From Paenarthrobacter sp. (GTDB lineage: Bacteria; Actinomycetota; Actinomycetes; Actinomycetales; Micrococcaceae), in assembly GCA_031179305.1 (NCBI GenBank), contig JAPSHX010000002.1:430463-494462 (forward strand): DNA of 64,000 nucleotides, written 5' to 3'. The notes beneath the pieces were generated by a model, which did no database searches, was not told the origin of the DNA, and saw only the letters and a program-made list of their open reading frames with translations. Positions 36,841-50,074 of the stretch are shown here, piece by piece (the stretch's first letter is position 1; every line of letters begins with the position of its first letter). A program made the position numbers and the translations under genes.

Positions 36841-36966
36841 CTACTTGCTCTTGTTGGCGCGCCGAATCCGCTTGGCGCGTTCGATCTCACTCTTGAAGTT
36901 CTTTCGACCCCACAACACGCCGCCGCCGATAGCTGCAATGACTGCCAGGAAAATCAGGAATTCCAT
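36841..36966 (-). CDS. 41-residue single-pass membrane peptide, function unknown
   Basis: The peptide starts at ATG 36966 behind GGAGAGGAG. It has one N-terminal membrane helix (EFLIFLAVIAAIGGGVLWG) and a strongly basic cytoplasmic end (KSEIERAKRIRRANKSK). A longer reading of the frame runs into the upstream gene and is rejected. A GATAAT -10-like box overlaps the stop of the large membrane protein upstream, 28 bases before the start, so it may have its own promoter. It is not recognised as a named family. Confidence 0.65.
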   Translation of the reverse strand: MEFLIFLAVIAAIGGGVLWGRKNFKSEIERAKRIRRANKSK

Positions 36967-36994
36967 GGTGCGCTCCTCTCCGTAGACTGCAACA

Positions 36995-39900
36995 TTATCG
37001 GATTCCGTCGTGGGTCCTCGCAGGAGGGACATCACTTGGGATTCCGCCCTCTCCCGGTCCGTCTGCATTGCTTGGCGGCTTCCGGTTCAAGCGCCACACC
37101 GCCAGCACAATCAGGCCCAAGGCGACAAGGGCAAGCATCGCGAAGGCATAGGAACGCAACGACCACATGATGCTCAGCGCAACAGCGATGGCACCCCACC
37201 ACACCAGTACCCGCTCCGCCAGCAGCAGGCCGGCGGACAGTAGCAGGACATGTGCCACGAGTACGTACAATTGCTGCGATGAGGTACCGCCGACGATGGT
37301 CCCCAAGGACGTAAGCGACAGAGCGCCGGCCGCAATGCATAGCCGGAGCAGGCCATCCGCCCGCTGCCCCTTCACGTAGCGCAACCCTGCTATAACGGCG
37401 CCGGCTATCACGTACCACTGCGCAGCCCAGAACCAATCAGGCCTGGACGCCTCCACAAACAGCACCGCCCGCTGGAGGGCTGCAACAGAGACCAGTCCCG
37501 CAACCTCAGCAGCCAACCATTTCCCGTGCGGAACCTCAGCCACCACGAGCACCCCGGTTGCGACTACGAGGATGAAGCCGAGCATGGATGTTTCGTCCCG
37601 CCCCAGTCCCACCGCCGCGGATGATGCAACTGCCAAGGCCGCAGCGGCAGCCAGGGAGTTCCCCCGCCAGTCTTCGTCCCTAATGGCCGGTCCTCCGAAG
37701 GTCTTTAGCGCATAAAGGAGAAAAGCGCTCCCCGCCCCGCCAAGGAGCCAAACAGCGTAATCGCTCCAGATACCCGCAGGCAGTCCTTGGAGCAGCCCGT
37801 CGACGGCGGGAATCGCCCCTACCAGCACCGCCGGAGCGGCTGCCGCGTAAAGGGCCGGCACTCGTTCAAAGTGCGAGGCTGCGAACAATACGCAAGCCAG
37901 GACCAACACAGACAGTCCGGTCAGGGAGAAGGAAACACCCAAGGTCAGAAGGCCGCCCGCAACTGTGAACGCCACTGCTGAGATGAGCCAGAACCCCCGC
38001 TCCACGGCACCGACAGCTGAACCGGCAGCCGCCTTTTCAGGCGGAAACACAGCCCTGACGGCAATCATGCCGACAGCCAGCGCGAGCAAGACAACAGGCA
38101 CTTGGGACTTGTCCAGCAGTGGTAAGTACAGCCAGGTTGATGCAGGGAACGTGAGCGCGGGTCCGGCGGCGATGACGCCCACTCCTAGGGCGGCGATGCC
38201 GAAATATTGGGATCCGCGTGCAGCAAGGACTCGCCAGGCCATCGCAGCCGATACCAGGACCAGGGCCAACTGCAGCAACGCCACCCAGCGGCCACCGCCG
38301 TCGTAATCTCCTGCGAGCAAGTAGGCGAACGGCAGCAAGACTTGGGCACCCAAGGTGAGCTGAACGGTTGCCTGTTGGAAGGCGACATCGACACCGCGCC
38401 GGCGCAGGACCGAAGTGAACACATGCTGTATCGCGAGCACGAGGGCCAGGGTGATGGACACCGCTGCCGGAGAGTCTGTGACATCGGCGACAGTCACAGT
38501 TATGAAGGCGCCCCCCAGCACCCGGACACCTATCAAATAGCCACCCCGGATCAATCGATCCTTTACCACGCCCATCATGAAACCGCTGTAGGCCGCAAAG
38601 ATACCAAGCAAGATTTCGATGTCCCGGATTTCCCCCAGGCGAAGAGCCACGAGCAGTACAAATGCCGCGGGAGCGAAGATCCAAGCTGCGGGGTGGCTTC
38701 GGAGAACCGCACTGACCAGGACGGCAGCAAGGGCAGTTGCTACTGCGGCAGCACCCGGCTGCCAGCTGTCTTCACGTACGCTCCACCATGCCACCGCCGG
38801 AGTGACGCTGAGGAAGGCAGTGGCCGCAGCCATGACGACTACCACAGCACCGGCATCGAATACGGACGCACGAGGATATCGGCGTCGATTGCCCGCATGC
38901 AGGGGAAGGAACAACTGGAGGGCAGCAACCATGACGAGCACAAGTCCTACAGCGGGAATCTCACCGCCGAGGCGGATGCTCAAACCATCGTGCGTCGCAT
39001 CTCCGTAGGCCGATGCTGCCAACACCGTGCCGGTTGCCCGGGCCAGCCACCAATAGCACTGCCTGTGGAAGGACGGGGAGATTCGGAAGGCAGTGACCAC
39101 AAAGTAGGCAAGCAACGCCAGAAGGACAGCATTTCCCAGCGTCCAGGACACGAACGCGGCTGCCATGCCCCCAGCAATAACCGCAGTTACCGGAGCGATG
39201 ACCTCAGCCACCGTTGGTTGCCACGCAACCCGGGCAACTGGCGCCCGACGAGTTCCCGGAAACATCAAGAGGCCCGCGGCCACACCCGCCGACAAGACGA
39301 GCAGAACAGCTGCAGCCACTACCGGGCGTCCGGCACCACCATCGAATACCGGGAGGACAAGAAGCCCTGCCACGGCGGCACCGCCGAAGCCGGCCACAGA
39401 AGCTTGCGGGGACAACAGCCAGACTCCCCCGCGTTCAAACCCAGCGCTCACAAGTTGCTGCAAGGCGGCCCCGGCAACGAGTGCCAGCAAGGAGTATGCA
39501 GTCCTATCCGGATTTCCGGTCATCATTCCTGCCACACCGGCGGGCACTGCCAGGGTAAGCGCGATCCGTCCCGCAAGAATCAAGTATTGACGGGAAGCAA
39601 CTGGCCTAATCGTCGCCCGCACGAACCAGTAAAGTGCGGCTGAAGCCAGGAGTGCCGCAACGGTCCATGCACCCAGCAGGCCACCGAGCGCACCGCCTAC
39701 CCCGAGCACCATGGCAGGGGCGAACTCCACCCCTTGGCCCAGTTTCCAACCAATTGCCATGACAGTCAGCATCGTCAGGGACAGCGGAACATAGTTGGGA
39801 AGGTCGAACGCCCCGAACTCCAGCACAACAGTGAGTATTGCCGACGCGATCAGTTGCAACGCCACACAGAAGACGGCGTCGTACCACCAGAAGCGCGGCA

Positions 39901-41113
39901 ACAACTTCCTGCCGCCGAAGGCAACTGCCAAGGATTGAACACCAAGGCAGACTACTGCAGCCAACATCACGGAGCTCACATCAGCGGTGATATCCCACAC
40001 CACCCCGAGGATAGCCAGTGTTAGCGCAGCCCTGGCAGCATAAAGATGCTGCACCCTGTACCGGGCCCGCGGCACGAAGAACATGACCGCAAAGTAGATG
40101 CCGCACATCAGCATCACCCAGGCGTACTCCCCCTTCGACAAAAGCTGCGGAGTGAAGGTCACGGCGACGGCCACGAGGGGAACCAGGGAGGGGTGCAGCA
40201 CCATCAACGGACGGACATACAACGGAGGAAGCCACTTGGGACGCAGCAGGGAAGCAACAGTCAGGAGAATGGCCACGCCGATGAGTGCCGTGAAGTACCA
40301 GACCAAAGCGCCCCCAAGAACGGAGACACCGGACCACGCCGTTGACACGACGAAACTCAGGGAGAGGAAAGCCAGGACTTTGTTATCCAACTTCACTGCT
40401 GTGTATGCATAAACGGCCGTGCCCAGCAACGACGTGACCAGCCAAGCAGCAGGACCGTTGTGGAGAACGAAGTTGTACATGGCCAAGCCGGTGACAGGGA
40501 CGAGCGCGAGGCCCGTTCCGACGAAGGCAACAGCAGCTGGTCGCAGGCGGGGAACGCGGGAATGGATCACCATGCCCGATACGTAGAACAAGGCAGTGAT
40601 GAACCAAATACCCACGAAGCGGAAGAGTACAGGAAGGCTCGTGCCCACGAACAAGGCCCCTGCAGCTACCAGCAGGAGGCTGGCTACGTAGAGCGTGACG
40701 TTGATGTTTTGCTGGTCTCGCTTCGCCTTGCGAGCAGCGGCGGCTTCCGGAGTCTCCCGAGCAACCGGCGGCTGTAAATACTGCGCTTGGTTCGGCAGAG
40801 GACGCCGGACAGCCGGCGCAGGCATGGTGGGCCGGGCTGGCAAGAGTGTGGGCGACTGGCTATAGGGAGCCACTGGCGGGCTCGCAGGGGAAGGCATGAC
40901 TGTCACGTCGGAAGGCCTGTCCGCGGCCTGCCTCTTGGCCTCCGCGTCCCGCCAACCAGCCAGGTGGCCGGCGAGGTAGCCCGCTTGGTAGGCGGATTGG
41001 TTCGGCGTGGAAGAAGCATCGGACGAAGCCCCTCGGCGCCCCTTAGCCAACCCGACCGCAAAGCCAACCCCGCCGCCGATGACGAGGAGCAGCAGTATAA
41101 GGAATGCAGTCAT
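36995..41113 (-). CDS. Very large polytopic membrane protein, function unknown
   Basis: At 1372 residues this is the largest gene in the window. It has an N-terminal membrane helix with a basic end (AVGLAKGRRG), a soluble Pro/Ala-rich linker to about residue 130, and then what look like 30 or more consecutive membrane helices separated by short Arg/Pro loops. No catalytic, transporter or transferase motif was recognised. The repeated pattern of paired helices with an LRP or LLRPKW loop suggests internal duplication. It lies downstream of tuf, beyond the tuf terminator, and just ahead of the 41-residue peptide. Related giant membrane proteins of unknown function are common in actinobacteria. 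Confidence 0.8.
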   Translation of the reverse strand: MTAFLILLLLVIGGGVGFAVGLAKGRRGASSDASSTPNQSAYQAGYLAGHLAGWRDAEAKRQAADRPSDVTVMPSPASPPVAPYSQSPTLLPARPTMPAPAVRRPLPNQAQYLQPPVARETPEAAAARKAKRDQQNINVTLYVASLLLVAAGALFVGTSLPVLFRFVGIWFITALFYVSGMVIHSRVPRLRPAAVAFVGTGLALVPVTGLAMYNFVLHNGPAAWLVTSLLGTAVYAYTAVKLDNKVLAFLSLSFVVSTAWSGVSVLGGALVWYFTALIGVAILLTVASLLRPKWLPPLYVRPLMVLHPSLVPLVAVAVTFTPQLLSKGEYAWVMLMCGIYFAVMFFVPRARYRVQHLYAARAALTLAILGVVWDITADVSSVMLAAVVCLGVQSLAVAFGGRKLLPRFWWYDAVFCVALQLIASAILTVVLEFGAFDLPNYVPLSLTMLTVMAIGWKLGQGVEFAPAMVLGVGGALGGLLGAWTVAALLASAALYWFVRATIRPVASRQYLILAGRIALTLAVPAGVAGMMTGNPDRTAYSLLALVAGAALQQLVSAGFERGGVWLLSPQASVAGFGGAAVAGLLVLPVFDGGAGRPVVAAAVLLVLSAGVAAGLLMFPGTRRAPVARVAWQPTVAEVIAPVTAVIAGGMAAAFVSWTLGNAVLLALLAYFVVTAFRISPSFHRQCYWWLARATGTVLAASAYGDATHDGLSIRLGGEIPAVGLVLVMVAALQLFLPLHAGNRRRYPRASVFDAGAVVVVMAAATAFLSVTPAVAWWSVREDSWQPGAAAVATALAAVLVSAVLRSHPAAWIFAPAAFVLLVALRLGEIRDIEILLGIFAAYSGFMMGVVKDRLIRGGYLIGVRVLGGAFITVTVADVTDSPAAVSITLALVLAIQHVFTSVLRRRGVDVAFQQATVQLTLGAQVLLPFAYLLAGDYDGGGRWVALLQLALVLVSAAMAWRVLAARGSQYFGIAALGVGVIAAGPALTFPASTWLYLPLLDKSQVPVVLLALAVGMIAVRAVFPPEKAAAGSAVGAVERGFWLISAVAFTVAGGLLTLGVSFSLTGLSVLVLACVLFAASHFERVPALYAAAAPAVLVGAIPAVDGLLQGLPAGIWSDYAVWLLGGAGSAFLLYALKTFGGPAIRDEDWRGNSLAAAAALAVASSAAVGLGRDETSMLGFILVVATGVLVVAEVPHGKWLAAEVAGLVSVAALQRAVLFVEASRPDWFWAAQWYVIAGAVIAGLRYVKGQRADGLLRLCIAAGALSLTSLGTIVGGTSSQQLYVLVAHVLLLSAGLLLAERVLVWWGAIAVALSIMWSLRSYAFAMLALVALGLIVLAVWRLNRKPPSNADGPGEGGIPSDVPPARTHDGIR

Positions 41114-41182
41114 GGAAGCTCCTAGGTTGCGCCGGACGCAGCAGATGCACGGCCTTTATCCATTCGATAGAGTAACTATAGC

Positions 41183-41220
41183 AAAAAGAACCCCACCGCC
41201 GTAGCGGTGGGGTTCTTTTT
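41183..41220. terminator. Bidirectional intrinsic terminator downstream of tuf
   Basis: A 17-base perfect stem AAAAAGAACCCCACCGC (41183-41199) pairs with 41204-41220 around a 4-base loop. U-runs fall on both strands, so it can stop transcription in either direction. It ends the rpsL-rpsG-fusA-tuf transcript 48 bases after tuf. Confidence 0.9.
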
Positions 41221-41267
41221 AGCTAACTACCGGCTGGGCCGGAGCGTCACCGATCTACAAGTAGAGA

Positions 41268-42458
41268 CTACTTGATGATACTGGTAACACGTCCCGAACC
41301 AACGGTGCGGCCGCCTTCGCGGATAGCGAAGCCGAGGCCCTCTTCCATAGCGATCGGCTGGATGAGCGCAACGGTCATCTCAGTGTTGTCGCCAGGCATA
41401 ACCATTTCCGTGCCTTCCGGCAGGGTGATAACGCCGGTTACGTCCGTGGTACGGAAGTAGAACTGCGGGCGGTAGTTGGAGTAGAACGGGTTGTGACGTC
41501 CGCCTTCGTCCTTGGAAAGGATGTAGACGTTAGCCTCGAAGTCGGTGTGCGGGGTGATGGAACCCGGCTTGACGACAACCTGGCCACGCTCGACATCGTC
41601 GCGCTTCAGACCGCGGAGCAGGAGGCCACAGTTCTCGCCGGCCCATGCTTCGTCGAGCTGCTTGTGGAACATCTCGATACCGGTAACCGTGGTCTTCTGG
41701 ATCGGGCGGATGCCGACGATCTCAACCTCGGAGTTGATGGCGAGGGTTCCACGCTCGGCGCGGCCCGTAACAACGGTGCCACGACCGGTGATCGTGAAGA
41801 CGTCTTCGATCGGCATCAGGAACGGCTTGTCGCGGTCACGTACGGGGTCCGGAACGGACTCGTCGACAGCTGCCATCAGGTCCTGGACGGACTTGACCCA
41901 AACCGGGTCGCCTTCCAGAGCCTTCAGACCGGAAACGCGAACAACCGGAGCCTCATCGCCATCGAAGCCCTGCGAGCTCAGGAGCTCACGAACTTCCATT
42001 TCGACGAGGTCGAGGAGTTCTTCGTCATCAACCATGTCGGACTTGTTCAGTGCGACCAGCAGGTAGGGAACACCAACCTGGCGGGCGAGCAGAACGTGCT
42101 CACGGGTCTGAGCCATCGGACCATCGGTTGCGGCAACCACGAGGATTGCGCCGTCCATCTGGGCAGCACCGGTGATCATGTTCTTGATGTAGTCAGCGTG
42201 ACCCGGGGCGTCTACGTGTGCGTAGTGGCGCTTCTCGGTCTGGTACTCCACGTGGGAGATGTTGATGGTAATACCGCGCTGGCGCTCTTCCGGAGCAGAG
42301 TCGATCGACGCGAAGTCGCGCTGCTCGTTGAGATCCGGGTACTGGTCGTACAGCACCTTGGAAATGGCGGCAGTCAGCGTCGTCTTACCGTGGTCAACGT
42401 GACCAATGGTGCCGATGTTGACGTGCGGCTTAGTCCGCTCGAACTTTGCCTTTGCCAC
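41268..42458 (-). CDS. tuf: Elongation factor Tu
   Basis: EF-Tu delivers aminoacyl-tRNA to the ribosome. The 396-residue protein has the G1 motif [21 protein letters not shown] and the effector region [14 protein letters not shown]. Domains 2 and 3 are intact. It is last in the str operon and has its own likely promoter in the 231-bp gap after fusA (42528-42557). The ATG follows AGGAGG. Confidence 0.99.
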   Translation of the reverse strand: MAKAKFERTKPHVNIGTIGHVDHGKTTLTAAISKVLYDQYPDLNEQRDFASIDSAPEERQRGITINISHVEYQTEKRHYAHVDAPGHADYIKNMITGAAQMDGAILVVAATDGPMAQTREHVLLARQVGVPYLLVALNKSDMVDDEELLDLVEMEVRELLSSQGFDGDEAPVVRVSGLKALEGDPVWVKSVQDLMAAVDESVPDPVRDRDKPFLMPIEDVFTITGRGTVVTGRAERGTLAINSEVEIVGIRPIQKTTVTGIEMFHKQLDEAWAGENCGLLLRGLKRDDVERGQVVVKPGSITPHTDFEANVYILSKDEGGRHNPFYSNYRPQFYFRTTDVTGVITLPEGTEMVMPGDNTEMTVALIQPIAMEEGLGFAIREGGRTVGSGRVTSIIK

Positions 42459-42527
42459 AGGTTCCTCCTAGAACGATTTCAAGTGAAGTGCTCCTCGGCC
42501 GCGCTTTTCGCGGCAGAAACTTTAGCA

Positions 42528-42557
42528 AGTCTACTTGGGGGCTTGGTTTTGGTGAAA
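42528..42557 (-). promoter_or_regulatory. Probable tuf promoter
   Basis: On the minus strand TTTCAC (42552-42557), 18 bases, TAGACT (42528-42533) precedes a leader of about 65 nt. A small GC hairpin (CCGCG...CGCGG near 42498-42514) lies in the leader. A separate tuf promoter would allow EF-Tu to be made in excess over the rest of the operon. Confidence 0.5.
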
Positions 42558-42689
42558 TTGCAGATTCAGGAACCAATGGTAGTTCCTCGAGCCTGTTTGC
42601 GCAGGGGCCGGGCCGCGGCTGTCGCCGCAGCCCCGCCTCAAGCGCTCAGATGCCTTCCCGATACCGGAATTGCATCCGTTACCGGGAGA

Positions 42690-44804
42690 TTACTCGCCGC
42701 GGGTTTTCTGGATGATCTCGTCGGCTACTGCCTTGGGGACCTCCGCGTAGCTGTTGAACGTCATGGAGTACACAGCACGACCCTGGGTCTTGGACCGCAG
42801 GTCGCCGATGTAACCGAACATGCCGGACAGCGGAACGTGCGCACGGATAACCTTCACGCCTGCTGCGTCTTCCATGGACTGCATCTGGCCACGACGGGCG
42901 TTCAGGTCACCAATAACATCACCCATGTATTCCTCAGGTGTGCGGACCTCAACATCCATCAGCGGTTCAAGCAGAACAGGGTTCGCCTTGCGTGCAGCTT
43001 CCTTGAAAGCCATACGGCCGGCGATCTTGAACGCCATTTCCGAGGAGTCAACGTCGTGGGACGCGCCATCAATCAGCGTGGCCTTGATGCCGACAACCGG
43101 GTAACCGGCCAGGACGCCGTCGTTCAGTGCATCCTGGATACCAGCGTCAACGGACGGGATGTATTCGCGCGGAACGCGGCCACCAGTGACCTTGTTCTCG
43201 AACGCATACAGCTCGCCGGAAGCGGTGTCCATGGGCTCGATCGCAATCTGGATCTTTGCGAACTGACCCGAACCACCGGTCTGCTTCTTGTGCGTGTAGT
43301 CAAGGCGCTCAACGGCGCGCTTGATGGTTTCGCGGTAAGCAACCTGCGGCTTGCCAACGTTTGCCTCGACCTTGAATTCGCGGCGCATGCGGTCCACCAG
43401 GATGTCCAGGTGAAGTTCGCCCATGCCGGCGATGATGGTCTGGCCCGTATCTTCGTTGAGGGAGACCTGGAAGGTCGGGTCCTCAGCGGAGAGCTTCTGG
43501 ATGGCCGTGGAGAGCTTCTCCTGGTCACCCTTGGTGTTGGGCTCGATGGCAACCGAGATCACGGGCTCCGGGAAGCTCATGGACTCGAGGACGATCTGGT
43601 TGTTGGCATCACACAGGGTGTCACCCGTGGTGGTGTCCTTCAGACCGATGGCAGCGTAGATGTGGCCGGCGGTAGCGCCCTCGACGGGCATTTCCTTGTT
43701 GGCGTGCATCTGGAACAGCTTGCCGATGCGTTCTTTCTTGCCCTTGGTGGAGTTAACCACCTGGGCGCCGGCTTCGACGTGACCGGAGTACACGCGGACG
43801 AAGGTCAGCTGACCGAAGAACGGGTGCGCAGCAATCTTGAAGGCGAGGGCCGAGAACGGCTCGTCCGCAGACGGCTTGCGGGTGAGTTCCTTCTCTTCGT
43901 CGCGGGGATCGTGACCGATCATCGGCGGGACGTCGAGCGGGTTCGGCAGGAAGTCAACAACGGCGTCAAGCATCGGCTGGACACCGCGGTTCTTGAAGGC
44001 CGAACCACAGAAGACCGGGTAGAGCTCAGAGTTGATGGTCATCTTGCGGATGCCGGCTTTGATCTCTTCGAGAGTGAGTTCTTCACCTTCGAGGTACTTC
44101 TCCATGAGTTCTTCGGAAGCCTCGGCCACAGTCTCAACGAGCTGTGCACGGTACTCCTCGGCCTTGGCCTGGAGGTCCGCGGGGATTTCCTGCACTTCGT
44201 AGGAAGCGCCCATGGTGACGTCACCCTTTGCGTCGCCAGGCCAAACCAGGGCGCGCATTTCGAGGAGGTCGACAACACCGATGAAGTCGTTCTCAGCACC
44301 GATGGGCAGCTGCATGACCAGCGGCTTGGCACCAAGGCGGGAGATGATGGTGTCTACGGTGAAGTAGAAGTCAGCGCCCAACTTGTCCATCTTGTTGACG
44401 AAGCAGATACGCGGAACGTTGTACTTGTCAGCCTGGCGCCAAACAGTCTCGGACTGCGGCTCCACGCCTTCCTTGCCGTCGAACACTGCGACTGCACCGT
44501 CGAGGACGCGCAAGGAGCGCTCAACCTCAACTGTGAAGTCAACGTGGCCCGGGGTGTCGATGATGTTGATCTGGTTCTTGTCCCAGAAGCAAGTCACGGC
44601 GGCAGACGTGATGGTGATGCCGCGTTCCTTTTCCTGTTCCATCCAGTCAGTCGTCGAAGCGCCGTCGTGCGTCTCGCCGATCTTGTGGTTCACACCCGTG
44701 TAGAACAGGATGCGCTCGGTAGTGGTGGTCTTGCCGGCATCGATGTGGGCCATGATGCCGATGTTGCGGACCTTATTAAGGTCGGTAAGCACGTCCTGTG
44801 CCAC
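42690..44804 (-). CDS. fusA: Elongation factor G
   Basis: EF-G drives translocation. The 704-residue protein has the P-loop [28 protein letters not shown] and the five-domain layout. The domain IV tip region and the C-terminal [19 protein letters not shown] are typical of canonical EF-G rather than EF-G2. The start is a GTG at 44804 behind AAGGGAGA. It lies between rpsG and tuf. Confidence 0.98.
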   Translation of the reverse strand: MAQDVLTDLNKVRNIGIMAHIDAGKTTTTERILFYTGVNHKIGETHDGASTTDWMEQEKERGITITSAAVTCFWDKNQINIIDTPGHVDFTVEVERSLRVLDGAVAVFDGKEGVEPQSETVWRQADKYNVPRICFVNKMDKLGADFYFTVDTIISRLGAKPLVMQLPIGAENDFIGVVDLLEMRALVWPGDAKGDVTMGASYEVQEIPADLQAKAEEYRAQLVETVAEASEELMEKYLEGEELTLEEIKAGIRKMTINSELYPVFCGSAFKNRGVQPMLDAVVDFLPNPLDVPPMIGHDPRDEEKELTRKPSADEPFSALAFKIAAHPFFGQLTFVRVYSGHVEAGAQVVNSTKGKKERIGKLFQMHANKEMPVEGATAGHIYAAIGLKDTTTGDTLCDANNQIVLESMSFPEPVISVAIEPNTKGDQEKLSTAIQKLSAEDPTFQVSLNEDTGQTIIAGMGELHLDILVDRMRREFKVEANVGKPQVAYRETIKRAVERLDYTHKKQTGGSGQFAKIQIAIEPMDTASGELYAFENKVTGGRVPREYIPSVDAGIQDALNDGVLAGYPVVGIKATLIDGASHDVDSSEMAFKIAGRMAFKEAARKANPVLLEPLMDVEVRTPEEYMGDVIGDLNARRGQMQSMEDAAGVKVIRAHVPLSGMFGYIGDLRSKTQGRAVYSMTFNSYAEVPKAVADEIIQKTRGE

Positions 44805-44834
44805 GGGGTCTCCCTTTCGGATGGACTACACGTT

Positions 44835-44861
44835 CGCCGCCGGCTCAGTGAGCCGGCGGCG
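44835..44861 (-). other. GC-rich hairpin between rpsG and fusA
   Basis: A 12-base perfect stem (44835-44846 with 44850-44861) closes on a 3-base loop. It lies 12 bases downstream of the rpsG stop and has no U-run. It is probably an mRNA processing or stability element within the str transcript. Confidence 0.6.
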
Positions 44862-44873
44862 TCCGGAAAGTTT

Positions 44874-45344
44874 TTACCAGCGGTAGTGTGCGAAGGCCTT
44901 GTTGGACTCGGCCATCTTGTGGGTGTCTTCGCGACGCTTCACAGCGGCACCAAGACCATTGGAGGCATCCAGGATTTCGTTCTGGAGGCGCTCGGTCATG
45001 GTCTTCTCACGGCGGGCCTTGGAGTAGCCCACGAGCCAACGCAGAGCGAGGGCGGTGGAGCGACCCGGCTTGACCTCAACCGGAACCTGGTAGGTAGCGC
45101 CACCAACACGGCGTGAACGCACCTCGAGGGAAGGCTTGACGTTGTCCATGGCCTTCTTGAGAGCGGCAACGGGGTCGCCGCCGGACTTGGCACGTGCACC
45201 TTCGAGTGCGCCGTAAACGATGCGCTCTGCGGTGGACTTCTTGCCGTCGACAAGAACCTTGTTGATCAGCTGCGTGACCAACGGGGAGCCGTAAACGGGA
45301 TCGGAAACTAGCGGCCGCTTCGGGGCCGGACCCTTGCGAGGCAT
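44874..45344 (-). CDS. rpsG: 30S ribosomal protein S7
   Basis: S7 organises the 3' domain of 16S rRNA. The 156-residue protein starts at ATG 45344 ([20 protein letters not shown]). The conserved [13 protein letters not shown] and [13 protein letters not shown] ends are present. The frame continues upstream into rpsL, but that part is not coding. It starts one base after the rpsL stop. Confidence 0.98.
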   Translation of the reverse strand: MPRKGPAPKRPLVSDPVYGSPLVTQLINKVLVDGKKSTAERIVYGALEGARAKSGGDPVAALKKAMDNVKPSLEVRSRRVGGATYQVPVEVKPGRSTALALRWLVGYSKARREKTMTERLQNEILDASNGLGAAVKRREDTHKMAESNKAFAHYRW

Positions 45345-45345
45345 A

Positions 45346-45720
45346 TTACTTCTTCTCCATCTTTGCGCCGTAACGGCTGCGAGCCTGCTTGCGGTTCTTG
45401 ACACCCTGGGTGTCGAGTGCGCCGCGGACGATCTTGTAGCGGACACCCGGAAGGTCCTTAACACGACCACCACGGACGAGCACGATGGAGTGCTCCTGGA
45501 GGTTGTGGCCAACACCGGGGATGTAGGCGGTAACTTCTACGCCACCGTTGAGGCGCACACGTGCCACCTTACGGAGAGCCGAGTTCGGCTTCTTGGGGGT
45601 GGTGGTGTAAACGCGGGTGCAAACACCGCGGCGCATCGGGCTGCCCTTCAGCGCGGGAGCCTTGGTCTTGGAGACCTTCGGCGTGCGGCCCTTGCGGACC
45701 AGCTGGTTAATCGTAGGCAC
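45346..45720 (-). CDS. rpsL: 30S ribosomal protein S12
   Basis: S12 monitors decoding at the A site. The 124-residue protein starts at the GTG at 45720 ([12 protein letters not shown]) behind GGAGAA. The residues linked to streptomycin resistance elsewhere are the wild-type lysines K43 ([12 protein letters not shown]) and K88 (GGRVKDLPG), so the sequence predicts no ribosomal streptomycin resistance from this gene. It is first in the str operon. Confidence 0.98.
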   Translation of the reverse strand: MPTINQLVRKGRTPKVSKTKAPALKGSPMRRGVCTRVYTTTPKKPNSALRKVARVRLNGGVEVTAYIPGVGHNLQEHSIVLVRGGRVKDLPGVRYKIVRGALDTQGVKNRKQARSRYGAKMEKK

Positions 45721-46009
45721 TTTCGTGTTCTCCGTTGTTTGATCTCTGCCCCCACACACAGGCGCCAGCCAGTGTAAACGTGGGAACTTTGGCGTTGCTC
45801 GTGCAGCCGGCCGAAAACTCCGGTAGGCGTGCAAAAGTGCGGCATTCGTTGCGCATGTTGCCCGCAACCCGGAAACAGGCTCCACCCAGCACCATGAGAA
45901 CAAAACCAAAATGATGCTGCGGCGGCCTTCATCCACTGCCACACAGAACAATTACCAAAAGTCTAGCACGGCTTGATCTAGAGCCTTAATCGGGTGTATG
46001 GAGGCTGTT
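45721..46009 (-). promoter_or_regulatory. rpsL upstream region and possible promoter
   Basis: The rpoC-rpsL gap is about 350 bp and no gene was supported in it. On the minus strand a TAGACT -10 (45960-45965) has TTAAGG 18 bases upstream as a weak -35. It would give a leader of about 230 nt before the rpsL GTG. The hexamer and spacer match the tuf promoter. Confidence 0.35.
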
Positions 46010-46053
46010 AAAGGGTCAGGCCCCGCACTCGAAAGTACGGGGCCTGACCTTTA
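46010..46053 (-). terminator. Intrinsic terminator downstream of rpoC
   Basis: A long stem (GGTCAGGCCCCG with CGGGGCCTGACC, one bulge) at 46014-46049 closes on a loop containing TCGAAA. It is followed on the minus strand by CTTTAAC. It lies 23 bases after the rpoC stop and separates rpoBC from the str operon. Confidence 0.8.
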
Positions 46054-46071
46054 CGGCGTCAACTTTCCGTT

Positions 46072-49971
<3,900 letters not shown>

Positions 49972-50074
49972 ATGGTCCCTGTTCTCTCTTGTTCTCTAAA
50001 TTCTGAAGTCTTGGTTACGGGAAGAGGGAGTTGTTCCGACGGACAGTTGTTGAGGCTGCCCGCCGGAACAGCTG

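Noticed and set aside
41493..45116. A plus-strand open frame of about 1200 codons across tuf, fusA and rpsG
   Set aside because: It is the antisense of highly conserved genes. Its protein has no recognisable domain and its composition follows the codon bias of the genes below it.
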